Origin: an uncultured beta proteobacterium
GTDB taxonomy: Bacteria; Pseudomonadota; Gammaproteobacteria; Burkholderiales; SG8-39
Assembly (NCBI GenBank): GCA_903859155.1
Contig: CAIOLO010000010.1
Coordinates: 30,404 to 94,403, forward strand
Direction: 5' to 3'
DNA length: 64,000 bases
Positions 1 through 12,456 of this stretch are shown here, one piece after another (position 1 is the stretch's first letter; each line of letters opens with the position of its first letter). Below the pieces are notes generated by a model. The model was not told the DNA's origin. It saw nothing but the letters and a program-made list of their open reading frames with translations, and did not search any database. A program made the position numbers and the translations under genes.

Positions 1-228
1 TTCGGCCTGGACCGGATTGACCTGGACGTGCACCGCCTTTGTTTCAGCATCATCGGCATGGCGATACATTTCTTTGTCGGCCAGCACATCGTCTCCAAGA
101 TTGCCCCCGGCGTGCTCGCCAATCCGGGAGCGATCGACACGCTCACCGAGCGTCTGGCGGTTTATGCAACTGGCATGATCGACGCCGAGCGCGAACGCCG
201 CCGCATCGCGGTAAAGGCGGCACGGTGA
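1..228 (+). CDS. TetR-family regulator, C-terminal part (CecR/YbiH-like), truncated by window start
   Basis: Frame 1 is open from base 1 (FGLDRIDLDVHRLCFSIIGMAIHFFVGQHIVSKIAPG...); resembles the C-terminal domain of CecR-type TetR regulators and precedes an RND operon. Confidence 0.6.
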   Translation, partial: FGLDRIDLDVHRLCFSIIGMAIHFFVGQHIVSKIAPGVLANPGAIDTLTERLAVYATGMIDAERERRRIAVKAAR

Positions 229-1715
229 AACGCGCGCCCATTCGATCTGGGTGCATGGCTGTTGTGGCGTTGTGGCTTGCCATACTCACCGGTTGCGCCG
301 GCGGCGTGTTCGGCACCGCCGGCCCAGACTACTCGGCCCCGGCCTCGACTACGGCGGAGCGCTGGCAGGCGCCGCTGTTCAACAGTTCGGTCGCCCACGA
401 GGGCAGCGCGCAGCGGCTCTCCGCCTGGTGGGCACAGTTCAATGACGCTGCGCTGGATGCATTGATTGCGGCGGCACAGGCGCAAAGCAGCACACTGGCG
501 CAGGCAGCGGCCACCATAGAGCGGGCGCGTGCGGACGCGATCGCCGCGGGCGTGGCGGCTTCCCCCAGCGTGGATGGCATCGCATCTTCCAACCGCTCCG
601 CGTTTACTCTCGGCGGCCCGGCGACTCTGCGGACGCAATCCCTGTTGGGAGTGCAGTCCCGCTGGGAGATCGACCTGTTCGGCGGACTCGCGCGCGAGCG
701 CGAATCCCGGCAGGCAACGCTCGCCTCCAAGCTGGCGCTCTGGCACGACGCGCGGGTGTCGCTTGCCGCGGAAGTTGCCGGCGCCTACTTCAATCTGCGT
801 TACTGCGAAATTCAGGTAACCCGGGCAGAAGCCGAGACGCGCTCACGGGGCGAGACCGCCCGCATCACCGCCGCCGCGGAACGGGCGGGAATGCAGGCGG
901 CTTCCACCGTCGCGCTGGTGCAGTCGGCCGCCGCCGATGCCGCAGGAGCACTGGCGCAACGCCGTGCGCAATGCGACATCTCCATCAAGGGACTGGTCGC
1001 TCTCACCGCCATGGATGAGCCGGTGCTGCGCACGCTTCTGGGTGGATCCGCGCGAACCGGGGTGACAGCGTCCGCCCCAGCCACAGGATTGCCCGAACCG
1101 TCGATGTTCCGCATCGACGCGCTGCCGGTGCGCGTGCTGGCGCAACGCCCGGACATTGCCGCTGCCGAACGACAGCTGGCTGCAGCCAGCGCCGATATCG
1201 GCAGTGCCGAAGCAGCGCGCTTTCCGCGACTGACGCTGAGCGGCAACATTACACCGACGCGCATCGCCATCGGCAATGCACCGGCACTGTCGCTTACCAC
1301 CTGGTCGATCGGCCCGTCGCTGGAGGTGCCCCTGCTAGACGGCGGACGGCGCAGCGCAAACGTCGAGGCGGTGCGCGCGCAGTACGCGGCGGCCGAGTCC
1401 GCCTATCGCGCCCGCGTGCGTAATGCGGTACGCGAAGTCGAAGAAGCGCTGGTGCGCCTGGCCAGCGCCGCCACGCAGCTTGCAGAGTCCGAGTCGGCGG
1501 CTCGCGGCTATCGGGCCAACCTCGCGGCCGCGCAGTCGATGCTGCGAACGGGGCTGGGAAGTGCGCTCCAGGTGGAGGAGGCTCGCCGCCCTTCTCTAGC
1601 CGCCGATGCCGCCGTTGCGGCACTGACCCATGAGCGTCTGGCCGCCTGGATCACCCTCTATCGTGCCGCAGGCGGGGGCTGGGAACCCGACGCGCCCGCC
1701 GCCAGCCGCAACTAG
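225..1715 (+). CDS. RND efflux outer-membrane lipoprotein (OprM/NodT family)
   Basis: GTG start at 225 overlapping the TetR stop; signal peptide with lipobox LTGC; duplicated TolC-like coiled-coil repeats (ARFPRLTLSGN, VEEARR). Confidence 0.9.
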   Translation: MKRAPIRSGCMAVVALWLAILTGCAGGVFGTAGPDYSAPASTTAERWQAPLFNSSVAHEGSAQRLSAWWAQFNDAALDALIAAAQAQSSTLAQAAATIERARADAIAAGVAASPSVDGIASSNRSAFTLGGPATLRTQSLLGVQSRWEIDLFGGLARERESRQATLASKLALWHDARVSLAAEVAGAYFNLRYCEIQVTRAEAETRSRGETARITAAAERAGMQAASTVALVQSAAADAAGALAQRRAQCDISIKGLVALTAMDEPVLRTLLGGSARTGVTASAPATGLPEPSMFRIDALPVRVLAQRPDIAAAERQLAAASADIGSAEAARFPRLTLSGNITPTRIAIGNAPALSLTTWSIGPSLEVPLLDGGRRSANVEAVRAQYAAAESAYRARVRNAVREVEEALVRLASAATQLAESESAARGYRANLAAAQSMLRTGLGSALQVEEARRPSLAADAAVAALTHERLAAWITLYRAAGGGWEPDAPAASRN

Positions 1716-1782
1716 CCGGCAGATTTTGCCGACCTGCCGACATCAACGAAAAATCACCTACTCAATCGAAATCGGGCTCCGC

Positions 1783-2898
1783 ATGAAAACGTTTTCCGTC
1801 ACCCCATTTGCCGTGGCAGGCCTGCTGATCGCGCTGGCAGCATCGGGCCTGGCACTCGCCCCCGTTGGCAATGCCCAGGAAAAGGCCGCTGAAAAGCCGG
1901 CCGGCAAACCCTCGCTGACGGTCAGTTTGATCAATCCGCAGCGCATCGAAATGCCGTTCGTGGTGCAGGCCACCGGCAGCATCGCCGCATGGCAGGAGGC
2001 AAGCATCGGCACCGAGTCCGGCGGACTGCGGGTGGCCGAGGTTCGCGTCAATGTCGGCGACGTGGTGCGCAAAGGCCAGGTCCTCGCGATGCTCGCTGCC
2101 GAAACCATCGAAGCCGACCTCGCGCTGGCGCGCGCCAACCTCGCCGAGGCCGAGGCGGTGCTTGCCGACGCCCGTGCCAACGCGGCGCGCGCCCGCGATG
2201 TGGCAGGCAGTGGTTCGCTCAGCCAGCAACAGCTGGCACAACTGCTGACCGCCGAGAAAACCAGCGACGCCCGCGTGCTTGCCGTGCGCGCGCAGGTCGC
2301 CGCCCAGGAAATCCGGCTCGCGCACACCGCGGTTGCCGCGCCCGATGAGGGCAGCATTTCCGTGCGCAATGCCACCGTGGGTGCAGTGGTGCCGCAGGGA
2401 CAGGAGCTATTCCGTCTGATCCGCGGCGACCGGCTGGAGTGGCGGGCCGAGGTGACTTCGGCAGAAATCGCGCGCATACGTCCTGGCCAGTCGGTCGCGG
2501 TCTCCTCGGCCACCGGGGCAAGCATGGCAGGGCGCGTACGCATGGTCGCCCCCACCGTCGATCTGCAGACGCGTAACGCACTGGTCTATGTGGACCTTCC
2601 CGCCGGCGCCATGCGCGACGGCAAATTCAAGGCGGGCATGTTCGCGCGCGGCGAATTTGCCACCGGCGGCGCGAACGTTTTGACCTTACCGCTGGAAGCC
2701 ATCTCGCTGCGCGACGGCTTTTCCTATGTATTTATCCTCGGTGCCGACAACCGTGTAAAACAGTTGAAAGTCCAGTTGGGGCGTCGCGCGGGCGAACGCG
2801 TGGAGGTGCAGGGCGCACTCAAAGGCGACGAGCGCGTGGTGGCCTCGGGCGCCGCTTTTCTCGCAGACGGCGATCTGGTAAGGGTGGTTGCAAAATGA
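1783..2898 (+). CDS. RND efflux periplasmic adaptor (membrane fusion protein)
   Basis: Signal peptide, biotinyl-lipoyl-like GGLRVAEVRVNVGDVVRKGQVLA, helical hairpin; overlaps the RND pump start. Confidence 0.9.
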   Translation: MKTFSVTPFAVAGLLIALAASGLALAPVGNAQEKAAEKPAGKPSLTVSLINPQRIEMPFVVQATGSIAAWQEASIGTESGGLRVAEVRVNVGDVVRKGQVLAMLAAETIEADLALARANLAEAEAVLADARANAARARDVAGSGSLSQQQLAQLLTAEKTSDARVLAVRAQVAAQEIRLAHTAVAAPDEGSISVRNATVGAVVPQGQELFRLIRGDRLEWRAEVTSAEIARIRPGQSVAVSSATGASMAGRVRMVAPTVDLQTRNALVYVDLPAGAMRDGKFKAGMFARGEFATGGANVLTLPLEAISLRDGFSYVFILGADNRVKQLKVQLGRRAGERVEVQGALKGDERVVASGAAFLADGDLVRVVAK

Positions 2899-5800
2899 AC
2901 GTCTCATCGTGGTCGATCCGCAATCCGGTGCCGGCGCTGATGGTGTTCGTGCTGCTCAGCTTCGGCGGACTGCTGTCGTTCAACGCGATGAAGGTCCAGC
3001 ACTTTCCCGACCTTGACCTGCCCACCATCACGGTGAGCGCCTCGTTACCCGGAGCGTCCCCGTCGCAACTGGAAAATGATGTCGCGCGCAAGATCGAAAA
3101 CTCGATCGCCACACTGCAGGGCGTCAAGCACATCTACACCAAGGTGCAGGATGGCGGGGTCACCATCACCACCGAGTTCCGCCTGGAAAAGCCGGTGCAG
3201 GAGGCGCTCGATGAAGTGCGCTCCGCGATATCGCGCGTGCGCGCCGACCTGCCCGCGGACATGCGCGATCCGATCGCCGCCAAACTGGACCTGGCCGGGC
3301 AGCCGGTGCTCGCCTACACCATTTCCTCCACGGACATGGATGACGAGGCGCTGTCCTGGTTTGTAGACAACACGGTGACGCGCACGCTGCTCTCGGTGCG
3401 CGGGGTGGGTGCGGTCAGCCGAGTCGGCGGGGTGACCCGCGAGATGAGCATCGTTCTCGACCCGGCGAAGCTGCAGGCGCTTGGATCGACCGCCGCAGAC
3501 GTATCGCGGCGACTGCGCCTCATACAACAGGAAAGTTCCGGCGGCCGCACCGACCTGGCCGGTGGCGAGCAGCCAGTGCGCACCCTGGGGACGGTGCACA
3601 CCGCCGCCGAACTCGGAGCAATCGAACTCTCGCTCTCCGACGGCCGGCGCATCCGCCTTGACCAGATCGCAACCGTCAGCGACACGGTGGCTGAGCGCCG
3701 CTCGGCGGCTCTCCTCGATGGCAAGCCGGTGGTGGGCTTCGAAGTGTCGCGCAGCCGCGGCGCGAGCGAGGTCGAAGTCGGCAAAGGCGTGCGCGAGACA
3801 CTCGGACGCCTGAAGCAGAATCATCACGACATAGCCCTGACGGAAGCGTTCGACTTTGCCACGCCGATAGATGTGGAATACCACGGCTCCCTGTCGCTGC
3901 TGTATGAGGGCGCTATTCTGGCGGTGATGGTGGTCTGGCTGTTTCTGCGCGACTGGCGCGCGACGTTTGTTTCAGCGGTGGCATTGCCGCTGTCGGTGAT
4001 CCCTGCCTTCATCGGCATGTACCTGCTGGGCTTCTCGGTGAATGTGGTGACGCTGCTGGCCTTGTCGCTGGTGGTGGGCATACTGGTGGACGACGCGATT
4101 GTCGAGGTGGAGAACATCGTGCGCCACCTGCGCATGGGAAAAACACCCTATCAGGCGGCCATGGAAGCGGCCGACGAGATCGGCCTGGCGGTGATCGCCA
4201 CCACCTTCACGCTGATCGCCGTGTTTCTGCCCACCGCTTTCATGAGCGGCATAGCCGGCAAGTTCTTCAATCAATTTGGCTGGACCGCGTCGCTCGCGGT
4301 ATTTGCTTCGCTACTGGTGGCGCGCATGCTCACGCCGATGATGGCCGCCTACATGCTCAAAGCCATCGGCGCCGCAGGCGAAGAAGGCAGGGTGATGAAG
4401 GCTTATATGCGCCTTGCGGCATGGTGCCTGAACCATCGCTTTGCGACCGTGCTTGCAGCGGCGGCATTTTTTGTCGGATCGGTCATGCTCATACCCCTGT
4501 TGCCCACCGGGTTCATGCCACCTGACGATATGTCCCAGACCCAGGTGCATGTGGAGCTTGCGCCGGGTGCGACATTGGCGCAGACAGAGGCGGCGGCCGA
4601 GCATGCCCGGGTACTGGTATCCAAGGTCGAGTATGTGAGAAACATCTACACCACCATCGGCGGCGGCGCGGCCGGTGCCGACCCGTTCGCGCCCAAAGGC
4701 CTTGCCGAAGTTCGCAAGGCGACGCTCACCATCCAATTGGACAATCGCGGCGAGCGCAAGGTCCGCAAACAGGTGATCGAACAGCATTTGCGAGAGGTGC
4801 TTACGGCATTGCCGGGTGTTCGCATCAAGGTGGGTCTGGGTGCCTCGGGCGAGAAATACGTAATGGTGCTCAGCGGTGATGAACCGGCGGCGCTGGCCGA
4901 AGCGGCGCTGGCCGTGGAAAAAGATCTGCGCACCATCCCGGGCCTGGGCAGCATCGCCTCCAGTGCGGCGCTGGTGCGGCCGGAACTTGCGGTGCGACCC
5001 GATTTCGCCCGTGCCGCTGATCTGGGCGTGACCACCGCCGCCATCGGCGAGACGCTGCGCATTGCCACCATCGGCGACTACGATGTGTCCCTGCCAAAAA
5101 TCAATCTGGCCGAACGCCAGGTACCGGTGGTGGTGCGCCTGCCTGCCAGTGCGCGCCGCGATCTGGCAGTGCTGGAGCGCCTGGCGGTACCCGGGTCACG
5201 CCCGGGCGCGCCGCCGGTGATGCTCGGCCAGGTTGCCACTCTGGAACTCTCCAGCGGCCCGGCGGTGATCGACCGCTACGACCGCTCCCGCAACGTGAAC
5301 TTCGAGATCGAACTATCGGGGCAACAGCTTGGCGAGGTGAGCGCGGCAGCCGAGAAACTGCCCAGCCTGCAAAACCTGCCGCACGGCGTGCGCCAGACCA
5401 ATCTCGGCGACGCGGAGGTGATGGGCGAACTGTTCGCCAGTTTCGGTCTCGCGATGCTAACCGGCGTGCTGTGCATTTTCATCGTGCTGGTGCTGTTGTT
5501 CAAAGACGTGCTGCAACCGGTGACCATTCTTGCGGCGCTGCCGCTGTCGCTCGGCGGCGCATTCATCGCCCTCTTGGCCGCGGGCAAGAGTTTTTCCATG
5601 CCGTCGCTGATCGGCCTGATCATGCTGATGGGGATCGCCACCAAAAATTCGATTCTGCTGGTGGAGTACGCGGTGATGGCAAGGCGTGAACATGGCATGT
5701 CGCGCCTCGAAGCGCTGCTGGACGCCTGTAACAAACGTGCCCGGCCGATAGTGATGACCACCATAGCCATGGGCGCGGGCATGCTGCCGATTGCACTGGG

Positions 5801-5999
5801 CCGGGGCATTGCCGACCCCTCTTTCCGCAGTCCCATGGCAACCGCGGTAATAGGCGGACTAATCACCTCGACCTTCCTCAGCCTGCTGGTGATACCGGTG
5901 GTCTACACCTACATGGATGATTTTGAACACCTGATCGGGCGCACCTGGAAGTGGCTGCGCGGCATCGGGGCGCGGCGGATTGACCATCCCCCGGCGTGA
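2895..5999 (+). CDS. RND efflux inner-membrane transporter (AcrB/HAE1-like)
   Basis: 1034 aa; N-terminal SIRNPVPALMVFVLLSFGG, LVVGILVDDAIVEVENI and GIATKNSILLVEYA RND motifs. Confidence 0.95.
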   Translation: MNVSSWSIRNPVPALMVFVLLSFGGLLSFNAMKVQHFPDLDLPTITVSASLPGASPSQLENDVARKIENSIATLQGVKHIYTKVQDGGVTITTEFRLEKPVQEALDEVRSAISRVRADLPADMRDPIAAKLDLAGQPVLAYTISSTDMDDEALSWFVDNTVTRTLLSVRGVGAVSRVGGVTREMSIVLDPAKLQALGSTAADVSRRLRLIQQESSGGRTDLAGGEQPVRTLGTVHTAAELGAIELSLSDGRRIRLDQIATVSDTVAERRSAALLDGKPVVGFEVSRSRGASEVEVGKGVRETLGRLKQNHHDIALTEAFDFATPIDVEYHGSLSLLYEGAILAVMVVWLFLRDWRATFVSAVALPLSVIPAFIGMYLLGFSVNVVTLLALSLVVGILVDDAIVEVENIVRHLRMGKTPYQAAMEAADEIGLAVIATTFTLIAVFLPTAFMSGIAGKFFNQFGWTASLAVFASLLVARMLTPMMAAYMLKAIGAAGEEGRVMKAYMRLAAWCLNHRFATVLAAAAFFVGSVMLIPLLPTGFMPPDDMSQTQVHVELAPGATLAQTEAAAEHARVLVSKVEYVRNIYTTIGGGAAGADPFAPKGLAEVRKATLTIQLDNRGERKVRKQVIEQHLREVLTALPGVRIKVGLGASGEKYVMVLSGDEPAALAEAALAVEKDLRTIPGLGSIASSAALVRPELAVRPDFARAADLGVTTAAIGETLRIATIGDYDVSLPKINLAERQVPVVVRLPASARRDLAVLERLAVPGSRPGAPPVMLGQVATLELSSGPAVIDRYDRSRNVNFEIELSGQQLGEVSAAAEKLPSLQNLPHGVRQTNLGDAEVMGELFASFGLAMLTGVLCIFIVLVLLFKDVLQPVTILAALPLSLGGAFIALLAAGKSFSMPSLIGLIMLMGIATKNSILLVEYAVMARREHGMSRLEALLDACNKRARPIVMTTIAMGAGMLPIALGRGIADPSFRSPMATAVIGGLITSTFLSLLVIPVVYTYMDDFEHLIGRTWKWLRGIGARRIDHPPA

Positions 6000-6026
6000 T
6001 CATCACGCCGCGGAGTTGGTAAATTT

Positions 6027-6956
6027 TCAGGTCACCTCCCGGACGGCCCGTTGCAGTGCTTCGATGTCGGCACGCGCCTTGACGATCTCATCGGCGCTGG
6101 CCGCTTCGTGCGGCGGCATCGGCGAACCAAGGTCAATACCGCTGATCTGGCGGAATTTTTCTTTCATGTAACCGATGCCCGAATGCGCCGCATGCCCGCC
6201 CATCGCCTGGGAAGCGGCACGCGGGAGGATCAGAGGACACTGCGCAAGGATGGTTTTCTGCAGCGACCAGGCACGGCGCATGTCGCCTGCGCTGAAGGCG
6301 CGATGCAGTGCGCAAAGGATGGGAATCCACTCCGAACCGCCCATGCCGCCCGGAGACCCAAGCATCAGGTGCTCGAGCATGTTCGATTCTATGCCGAAGA
6401 TGCTTACCTGCCGGTCGATGCTGCCGTTGTGCAGTCCGGCGATATGCCCGATGTCGCCGATGATCGCCTTCATGGCGACGATTCGCTCGCTCAGCGCGAC
6501 GATCTCGCCGATCAGACGCGGGCTGAGATAGTTGGTAATAGGACTGGAATCATAGATGGCGACCGGCATGCTGGTGTTCTCCATCACCATTCGGTGATGG
6601 CGGATGATTTCAGCATCGGTCGATTTGCGCGGCAGTGTCGGTGAAATCCAGGCGCAGTCATAGCCCAGCGTCTCGGCGTAGTTCACCAGGCGTATGGTCT
6701 CAAGCGTGTTGGTGGCGTGGCACCCAGCGGCAAAATAGGTCTGGCCTCTGGCATGTTCTATGGATATCCGCAGCAACTGCTTTTTCTGCTCCTCGGTCAA
6801 CTCCGGCCAGTTGGCCGCGTAACCACCGGGCCAGATGCCGGCTGCACCCTGTGCAAGAACCCAATCGATTTCCTGGCAAATGCCGTTTTCATTCAATGAA
6901 TAGTCGGGATTCAGCGCCGAGTAGGTCAATGCCATGACGCCTTTGAGTTCTGTCAC
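6027..6956 (-). CDS. Dihydrodipicolinate synthase / N-acetylneuraminate lyase family protein
   Basis: DapA-like TIM barrel: GVMALTYSALNPDYSL, candidate Schiff-base lysine in IVAMKAIIGD. Confidence 0.75.
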   Translation of the reverse strand: MTELKGVMALTYSALNPDYSLNENGICQEIDWVLAQGAAGIWPGGYAANWPELTEEQKKQLLRISIEHARGQTYFAAGCHATNTLETIRLVNYAETLGYDCAWISPTLPRKSTDAEIIRHHRMVMENTSMPVAIYDSSPITNYLSPRLIGEIVALSERIVAMKAIIGDIGHIAGLHNGSIDRQVSIFGIESNMLEHLMLGSPGGMGGSEWIPILCALHRAFSAGDMRRAWSLQKTILAQCPLILPRAASQAMGGHAAHSGIGYMKEKFRQISGIDLGSPMPPHEAASADEIVKARADIEALQRAVREVT

Positions 6957-6986
6957 GGATCTATCTCCATCAATTGTGTTTAAGGT

Positions 6987-8078
6987 TCATTGGCGGTTAT
7001 TAAAGACCTGCAACTGTACGAACAGCTGGATCTTTTGGTTGGCCTCCGGAGGCATTGAGGTGAATTCGACCCCAAGAAGGAAGCGACTGTCGCGCCCATT
7101 GCAGGCCACCACCTTGGCGTAAACATCTCGTGCCTGGTATTCGACCAGGGGCAGATCGAAGCACAGCTTGATCTCGGCGTAGTTGGGCAGATCCTCGTCC
7201 AGTTCGATCAGCACGCCGTGATAGCCAAGGTCGCAGATGGTGCCATGGTGCTGCGCGGGGAGGACGATTCCGCCGAGGATGCGCTGGTAGCTCAAAGGTC
7301 GCGCCACTTTGACGCGATGGCTGCGGCGATTTTCCTGGCGGGGCACCTTGAGCCCGAGTGAGGGGATGGCAACGACTTCGCGCAGACTAAGGGGCTGGGG
7401 CTTGCCCTTGACGTGGATGTTCATGGCACTGCTGGTTTCGATGAAAGCCATGCATCGCCCGTAGGTGCTCTCGCTGATCAGTATCTGACCACGCAGACTG
7501 AAGGCCTCGATGCGCGCTGCCAGATTGACCTGGTCGCCGATGACCGTGTACTCGGAGTACCGGTCCGACCCCAGCAGGCCAGCGAGTACTTCTCCGGTGT
7601 TGATGCCTATACCCATGAACAATTCTGGCATGCCCCGGTTCATCTGCTCTGAATTGAGCGCACCCATGGCGATCTGCATTTCGACCGCGCAGGCCAACGC
7701 ACGCCGCACATCGTCTTCGCGGCCTACCGGCGCGCCAAACAAAACCATGATTGAATCACCCATGAACTTGTCTATGGTGCCCTGGTGGCGGGCGATAATT
7801 TCACTCATCTTGATCAACCAGGGATTGAGCAGGCCGATGACAACGCCAGGTGGATGGCCAGCGGTTATCGCAGTGAATCCGCGCAGGTCGGCGATCAGGA
7901 CAGTGACATCCCTGCTGAGAAAATCCTGCCCCAGCACGGATGGAAAAACCTCCGTGTCCAGTTGACGCAGCACCCTCTCCACTTCTGATCCGGCGGCCTC
8001 GCTGAGCGCTTGTCCGGTGTCGCGCGCGACGATCTCGCGAATGCGGCGCAGCATCTGCTGCCGCGAGGCGAGTTTCAT
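6987..8078 (-). CDS. Class III adenylate/guanylate cyclase with C-terminal PilZ-like domain
   Basis: VTVLIADLRGFT, DKFMGDSIMVLFG, YTVIGDQVNLAARIE cyclase motifs; C-terminal RRSHRVKV (RxxxR) followed by CDLGYHGVLIEL. Confidence 0.85.
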   Translation of the reverse strand: MKLASRQQMLRRIREIVARDTGQALSEAAGSEVERVLRQLDTEVFPSVLGQDFLSRDVTVLIADLRGFTAITAGHPPGVVIGLLNPWLIKMSEIIARHQGTIDKFMGDSIMVLFGAPVGREDDVRRALACAVEMQIAMGALNSEQMNRGMPELFMGIGINTGEVLAGLLGSDRYSEYTVIGDQVNLAARIEAFSLRGQILISESTYGRCMAFIETSSAMNIHVKGKPQPLSLREVVAIPSLGLKVPRQENRRSHRVKVARPLSYQRILGGIVLPAQHHGTICDLGYHGVLIELDEDLPNYAEIKLCFDLPLVEYQARDVYAKVVACNGRDSRFLLGVEFTSMPPEANQKIQLFVQLQVFNNRQ

Positions 8079-8290
8079 GCCGGCGGCCGTTTGACGGCTG
8101 ACACCGGAGCGGCGCCGGCATTTTCATGGCGCGCTGACGGCGGGGACATCATTTCACCGCCTGGCCCGTATCTAAGCATTGAGCTCCTCCAATGTGGATC
8201 GAGCGCCTTGCTGGCTGTCACCCTGCAGGAAATAGACCCTGGAACATTCTACCCAAGCTGAAGCGCGGGCGAATCCCCTGCCTGCGTCCG

Positions 8291-9304
8291 CTACGCGAGC
8301 TTGAAGATGCGCTGCGCCGTGGAGCAATAGATTTTCTCCCTTTCCTCTTCGGTGATCGCCACCTTGTCGAGAAATGTCACCCCTTCCTTGACGCTTTCGT
8401 AGGGGTAGTCCGCGGCAAACATGATGCGATCCGCCCCCAGCACTTCGAGGCTGAGCCGCAACGCCGGCGCGGACATGACACCACTGGTGGTGATGACAAA
8501 ATTTTCGAGGAAATATTCGCTGGGCAATCGAGGAAGTTTTTTGACGGCACCGATTTTTACCTGCAGCAGGTAGCGGTTGTCGATACGCTGCAGCCAGAAC
8601 GGCATGCCCTCTCCCATGTGACCTAGTACTATTTTCAGCTTGGGATAGCGGTCGAACACGCCGCACATGATCAGGCGCATGGCATGCAGTCCCGTTTCCA
8701 CCGCGAAGCCCCAGCCGGCGAAATACAGACCGTAGTCCAGAAACGGCGTAACCATGCTTGGGGCCGGCTCGCGCGGATGCAGATATAAGGGCATGTCCAG
8801 CGCCTGGGCCGCTTCGAAGATCGGCCAGTATTTAACATCGTCGAGGTACTCGCCCATGGTATGTGAATTGATCAAGAAGCCCTTCATGCCTAGTTTCCCG
8901 GCAGCGCGCTCGAGTTCCAGCGCGGCGCCGTCCGGGTAATGCGGCGCCACTGCGGCCAATCCGGCATAGCGCGAAGGGTGGGCCTTGACTGCTGCAGCCA
9001 GGACATCATTGGCATCCCCGGCCAGACGTGTCGCCGTAACGGCATCAAAGACCTGCACGCCTGGCGAGGTGATTGAAATCACGGCGACATCGATTCCATC
9101 GGCATCCATGGCCGCAATTCTTCCAGCGCCCAGATCAACGAGCCGGGAATGCACTGCGCGGGCCCCGGGGTCGTCCCCCAGAATGGTTTGGCCCATCATG
9201 CGAAAGCCCGGCTCGACAAATTTGCTGGCCAGGATTTTTTTCCATTCACTGGCGATCTCTTCGGTCACGAAAGCTTCTTCGACTGCGATTCGTTTGAATT
9301 TCAT
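8291..9304 (-). CDS. Amidohydrolase family protein (ACMSD / gamma-resorcylate decarboxylase-like)
   Basis: IAVEEAFVTEEI, LPLYLHPREP-type motif, LGHMGEGMPFWLQRID, IMFAADYPYES. Confidence 0.85.
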   Translation of the reverse strand: MKFKRIAVEEAFVTEEIASEWKKILASKFVEPGFRMMGQTILGDDPGARAVHSRLVDLGAGRIAAMDADGIDVAVISITSPGVQVFDAVTATRLAGDANDVLAAAVKAHPSRYAGLAAVAPHYPDGAALELERAAGKLGMKGFLINSHTMGEYLDDVKYWPIFEAAQALDMPLYLHPREPAPSMVTPFLDYGLYFAGWGFAVETGLHAMRLIMCGVFDRYPKLKIVLGHMGEGMPFWLQRIDNRYLLQVKIGAVKKLPRLPSEYFLENFVITTSGVMSAPALRLSLEVLGADRIMFAADYPYESVKEGVTFLDKVAITEEEREKIYCSTAQRIFKLA

Positions 9305-9486
9305 CGTTTATCCTCGGTGATTGCAGGAATTTGTAGCACACGCGGAGAGAGACTGCCAGCGTCCGCAATCATGCCCGTCGGCGCATGATTTGTTGCGGTA
9401 CTGCTGTAAGTTACCTGGTGTAATTGAGGCACCGGTTGGGCTGCTGCAGGCGACGCCTTGAGGCGGCGCCGCGGTGTCCGGGAGCG

Positions 9487-9909
9487 TCAGCGCTTTTGGC
9501 GAAGCCTGCGAATCGCCGCCAGTTGCGCCGCCATCATGGCGTACTCGGCCTGCATTTGGGCAATCTCGAGTTTGTCTTGCGATTTGGCGCGGGCTTCTTC
9601 GGCTCGTTGCAGCGCCTCGGTGGCCTTGGCTTCATCCAGGTCGTGGCCACGGATGGCGCTGTCGGCGAGCACGGTGACGATGCTGGGCTGCACTTCCAGG
9701 ATTCCACCAGCGACGAATATCAATTCCTCTTCGCCACCGTCGGCGGGCTTGATACGCACCGTACCCGGCTTGATGCGCGTGATCAGCGGGGTGTGCCTGG
9801 GATAGATGCCCAGTTCCCCGTCCTCACCCGGCAACACCACGAACTCGGCTTCGCCCGAGTAGACGCTGCCTTCGGCACTGACGACGTCGACGTGGATGGT
9901 ATTGGCCAT
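9487..9909 (-). CDS. atpC: ATP synthase F1 epsilon subunit
   Basis: [42 protein letters not shown]; last gene of the atp operon. Confidence 0.97.
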   Translation of the reverse strand: MANTIHVDVVSAEGSVYSGEAEFVVLPGEDGELGIYPRHTPLITRIKPGTVRIKPADGGEEELIFVAGGILEVQPSIVTVLADSAIRGHDLDEAKATEALQRAEEARAKSQDKLEIAQMQAEYAMMAAQLAAIRRLRQKR

Positions 9910-9912
9910 GAA

Positions 9913-11352
<1,440 letters not shown>

Positions 11353-11488
11353 CTAAGCGTTTATCAATCGTTTCAAAGCGTTGACCAGTTTCAAATCACT
11401 GGTCAAAAAATTTCTAAGCACTTACTTGTTCACTCATCCGCTGCACCGGGGCGGTGTGCTCGAACCGCTCCGAGAATCCGGGCGGAAC

Positions 11489-12352
11489 TCACACTGCCGC
11501 GGCGCCCCCTACAATCTCGGACAATTCCTTGGTAATCGCCGCCTGGCGGGCCTTGTTGTAGACCAGAGTCAGCTCGCCAATCACGTCCCCGGCGTTGTCA
11601 CTGGCTGCCTTCATCGCCACCATCCGCGCCGACTGTTCCGAGGCCATGTTTTCAGATAGCGCCTGCAAAATGATCGCCTCGATGTAGCGCGTCAAAGCCT
11701 GATCGAGAACCACCTTCGCCTCCGGCTCGTAGATGTAGTCCCAGGTGCCTTCGGGCGATCCGAGGCGCTCACCGGAGAGCGGCAGGAGCTGCTCCATCAC
11801 CGTTTCCTGCTTCATGGTGTTAATGAAGCGGGTGTAGAAGATTACCACCCGGTCGAAGCGGTTCTCGACATAGCCATCAAGCATTACCTTGATAACGCCG
11901 ATTAACTTCTCCAGGTGCGGTCGGTCCCCAAGCTGGGTAACCTGGGAAACCACCTTGGCGCCCAGTCGCTGCATGAACCCTAGGCCCTTGTTGCCGATGC
12001 AGCAGACTTCGAACTTTTCGCCCTGTGATTCCCACTCCTTCATCTGGTTGAGGGCCAGACGCTGCACGTTGGTGTTGAGCCCCCCGCACAGGCCCTTGTC
12101 GGTGGTGATGATGATGATGCCCACCCCTTTCGAGGTGTCGCGCTCGATCAGATAGGGATGGCGGTACTCGGGATTGGCATGCGAAATGTGCGCCGCCAGA
12201 TTGCGTATTTTTTCGCCATAGGGGCGCACCGCGCGCATGCGCTCCTGCGCCTTCCTCATTTTGGAGGCAGCGACCATCTCCATGGCCTTGGTGATCTTGC
12301 GCGTGTTCTGCACGCTCTTGATCTTGTTGCGTATCTCTTTAGAGCCTGGCAT
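11489..12352 (-). CDS. atpG: ATP synthase F1 gamma subunit
   Basis: [36 protein letters not shown]. Confidence 0.98.
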   Translation of the reverse strand: MPGSKEIRNKIKSVQNTRKITKAMEMVAASKMRKAQERMRAVRPYGEKIRNLAAHISHANPEYRHPYLIERDTSKGVGIIIITTDKGLCGGLNTNVQRLALNQMKEWESQGEKFEVCCIGNKGLGFMQRLGAKVVSQVTQLGDRPHLEKLIGVIKVMLDGYVENRFDRVVIFYTRFINTMKQETVMEQLLPLSGERLGSPEGTWDYIYEPEAKVVLDQALTRYIEAIILQALSENMASEQSARMVAMKAASDNAGDVIGELTLVYNKARQAAITKELSEIVGGAAAV

Positions 12353-12456
12353 CTGCTAGTTCCAGTTGCTAATTCGTTCCCGATTCGAACAGCGCATCGG
12401 CGACCGTTCCAATTCTGGGAGCTGTTGCGGCGCCGACAGGCGTCCGCCAATAACAG

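Noticed and set aside
3045-3884. 279-aa ORF on the minus strand
   Set aside because: Antisense to the RND transporter gene
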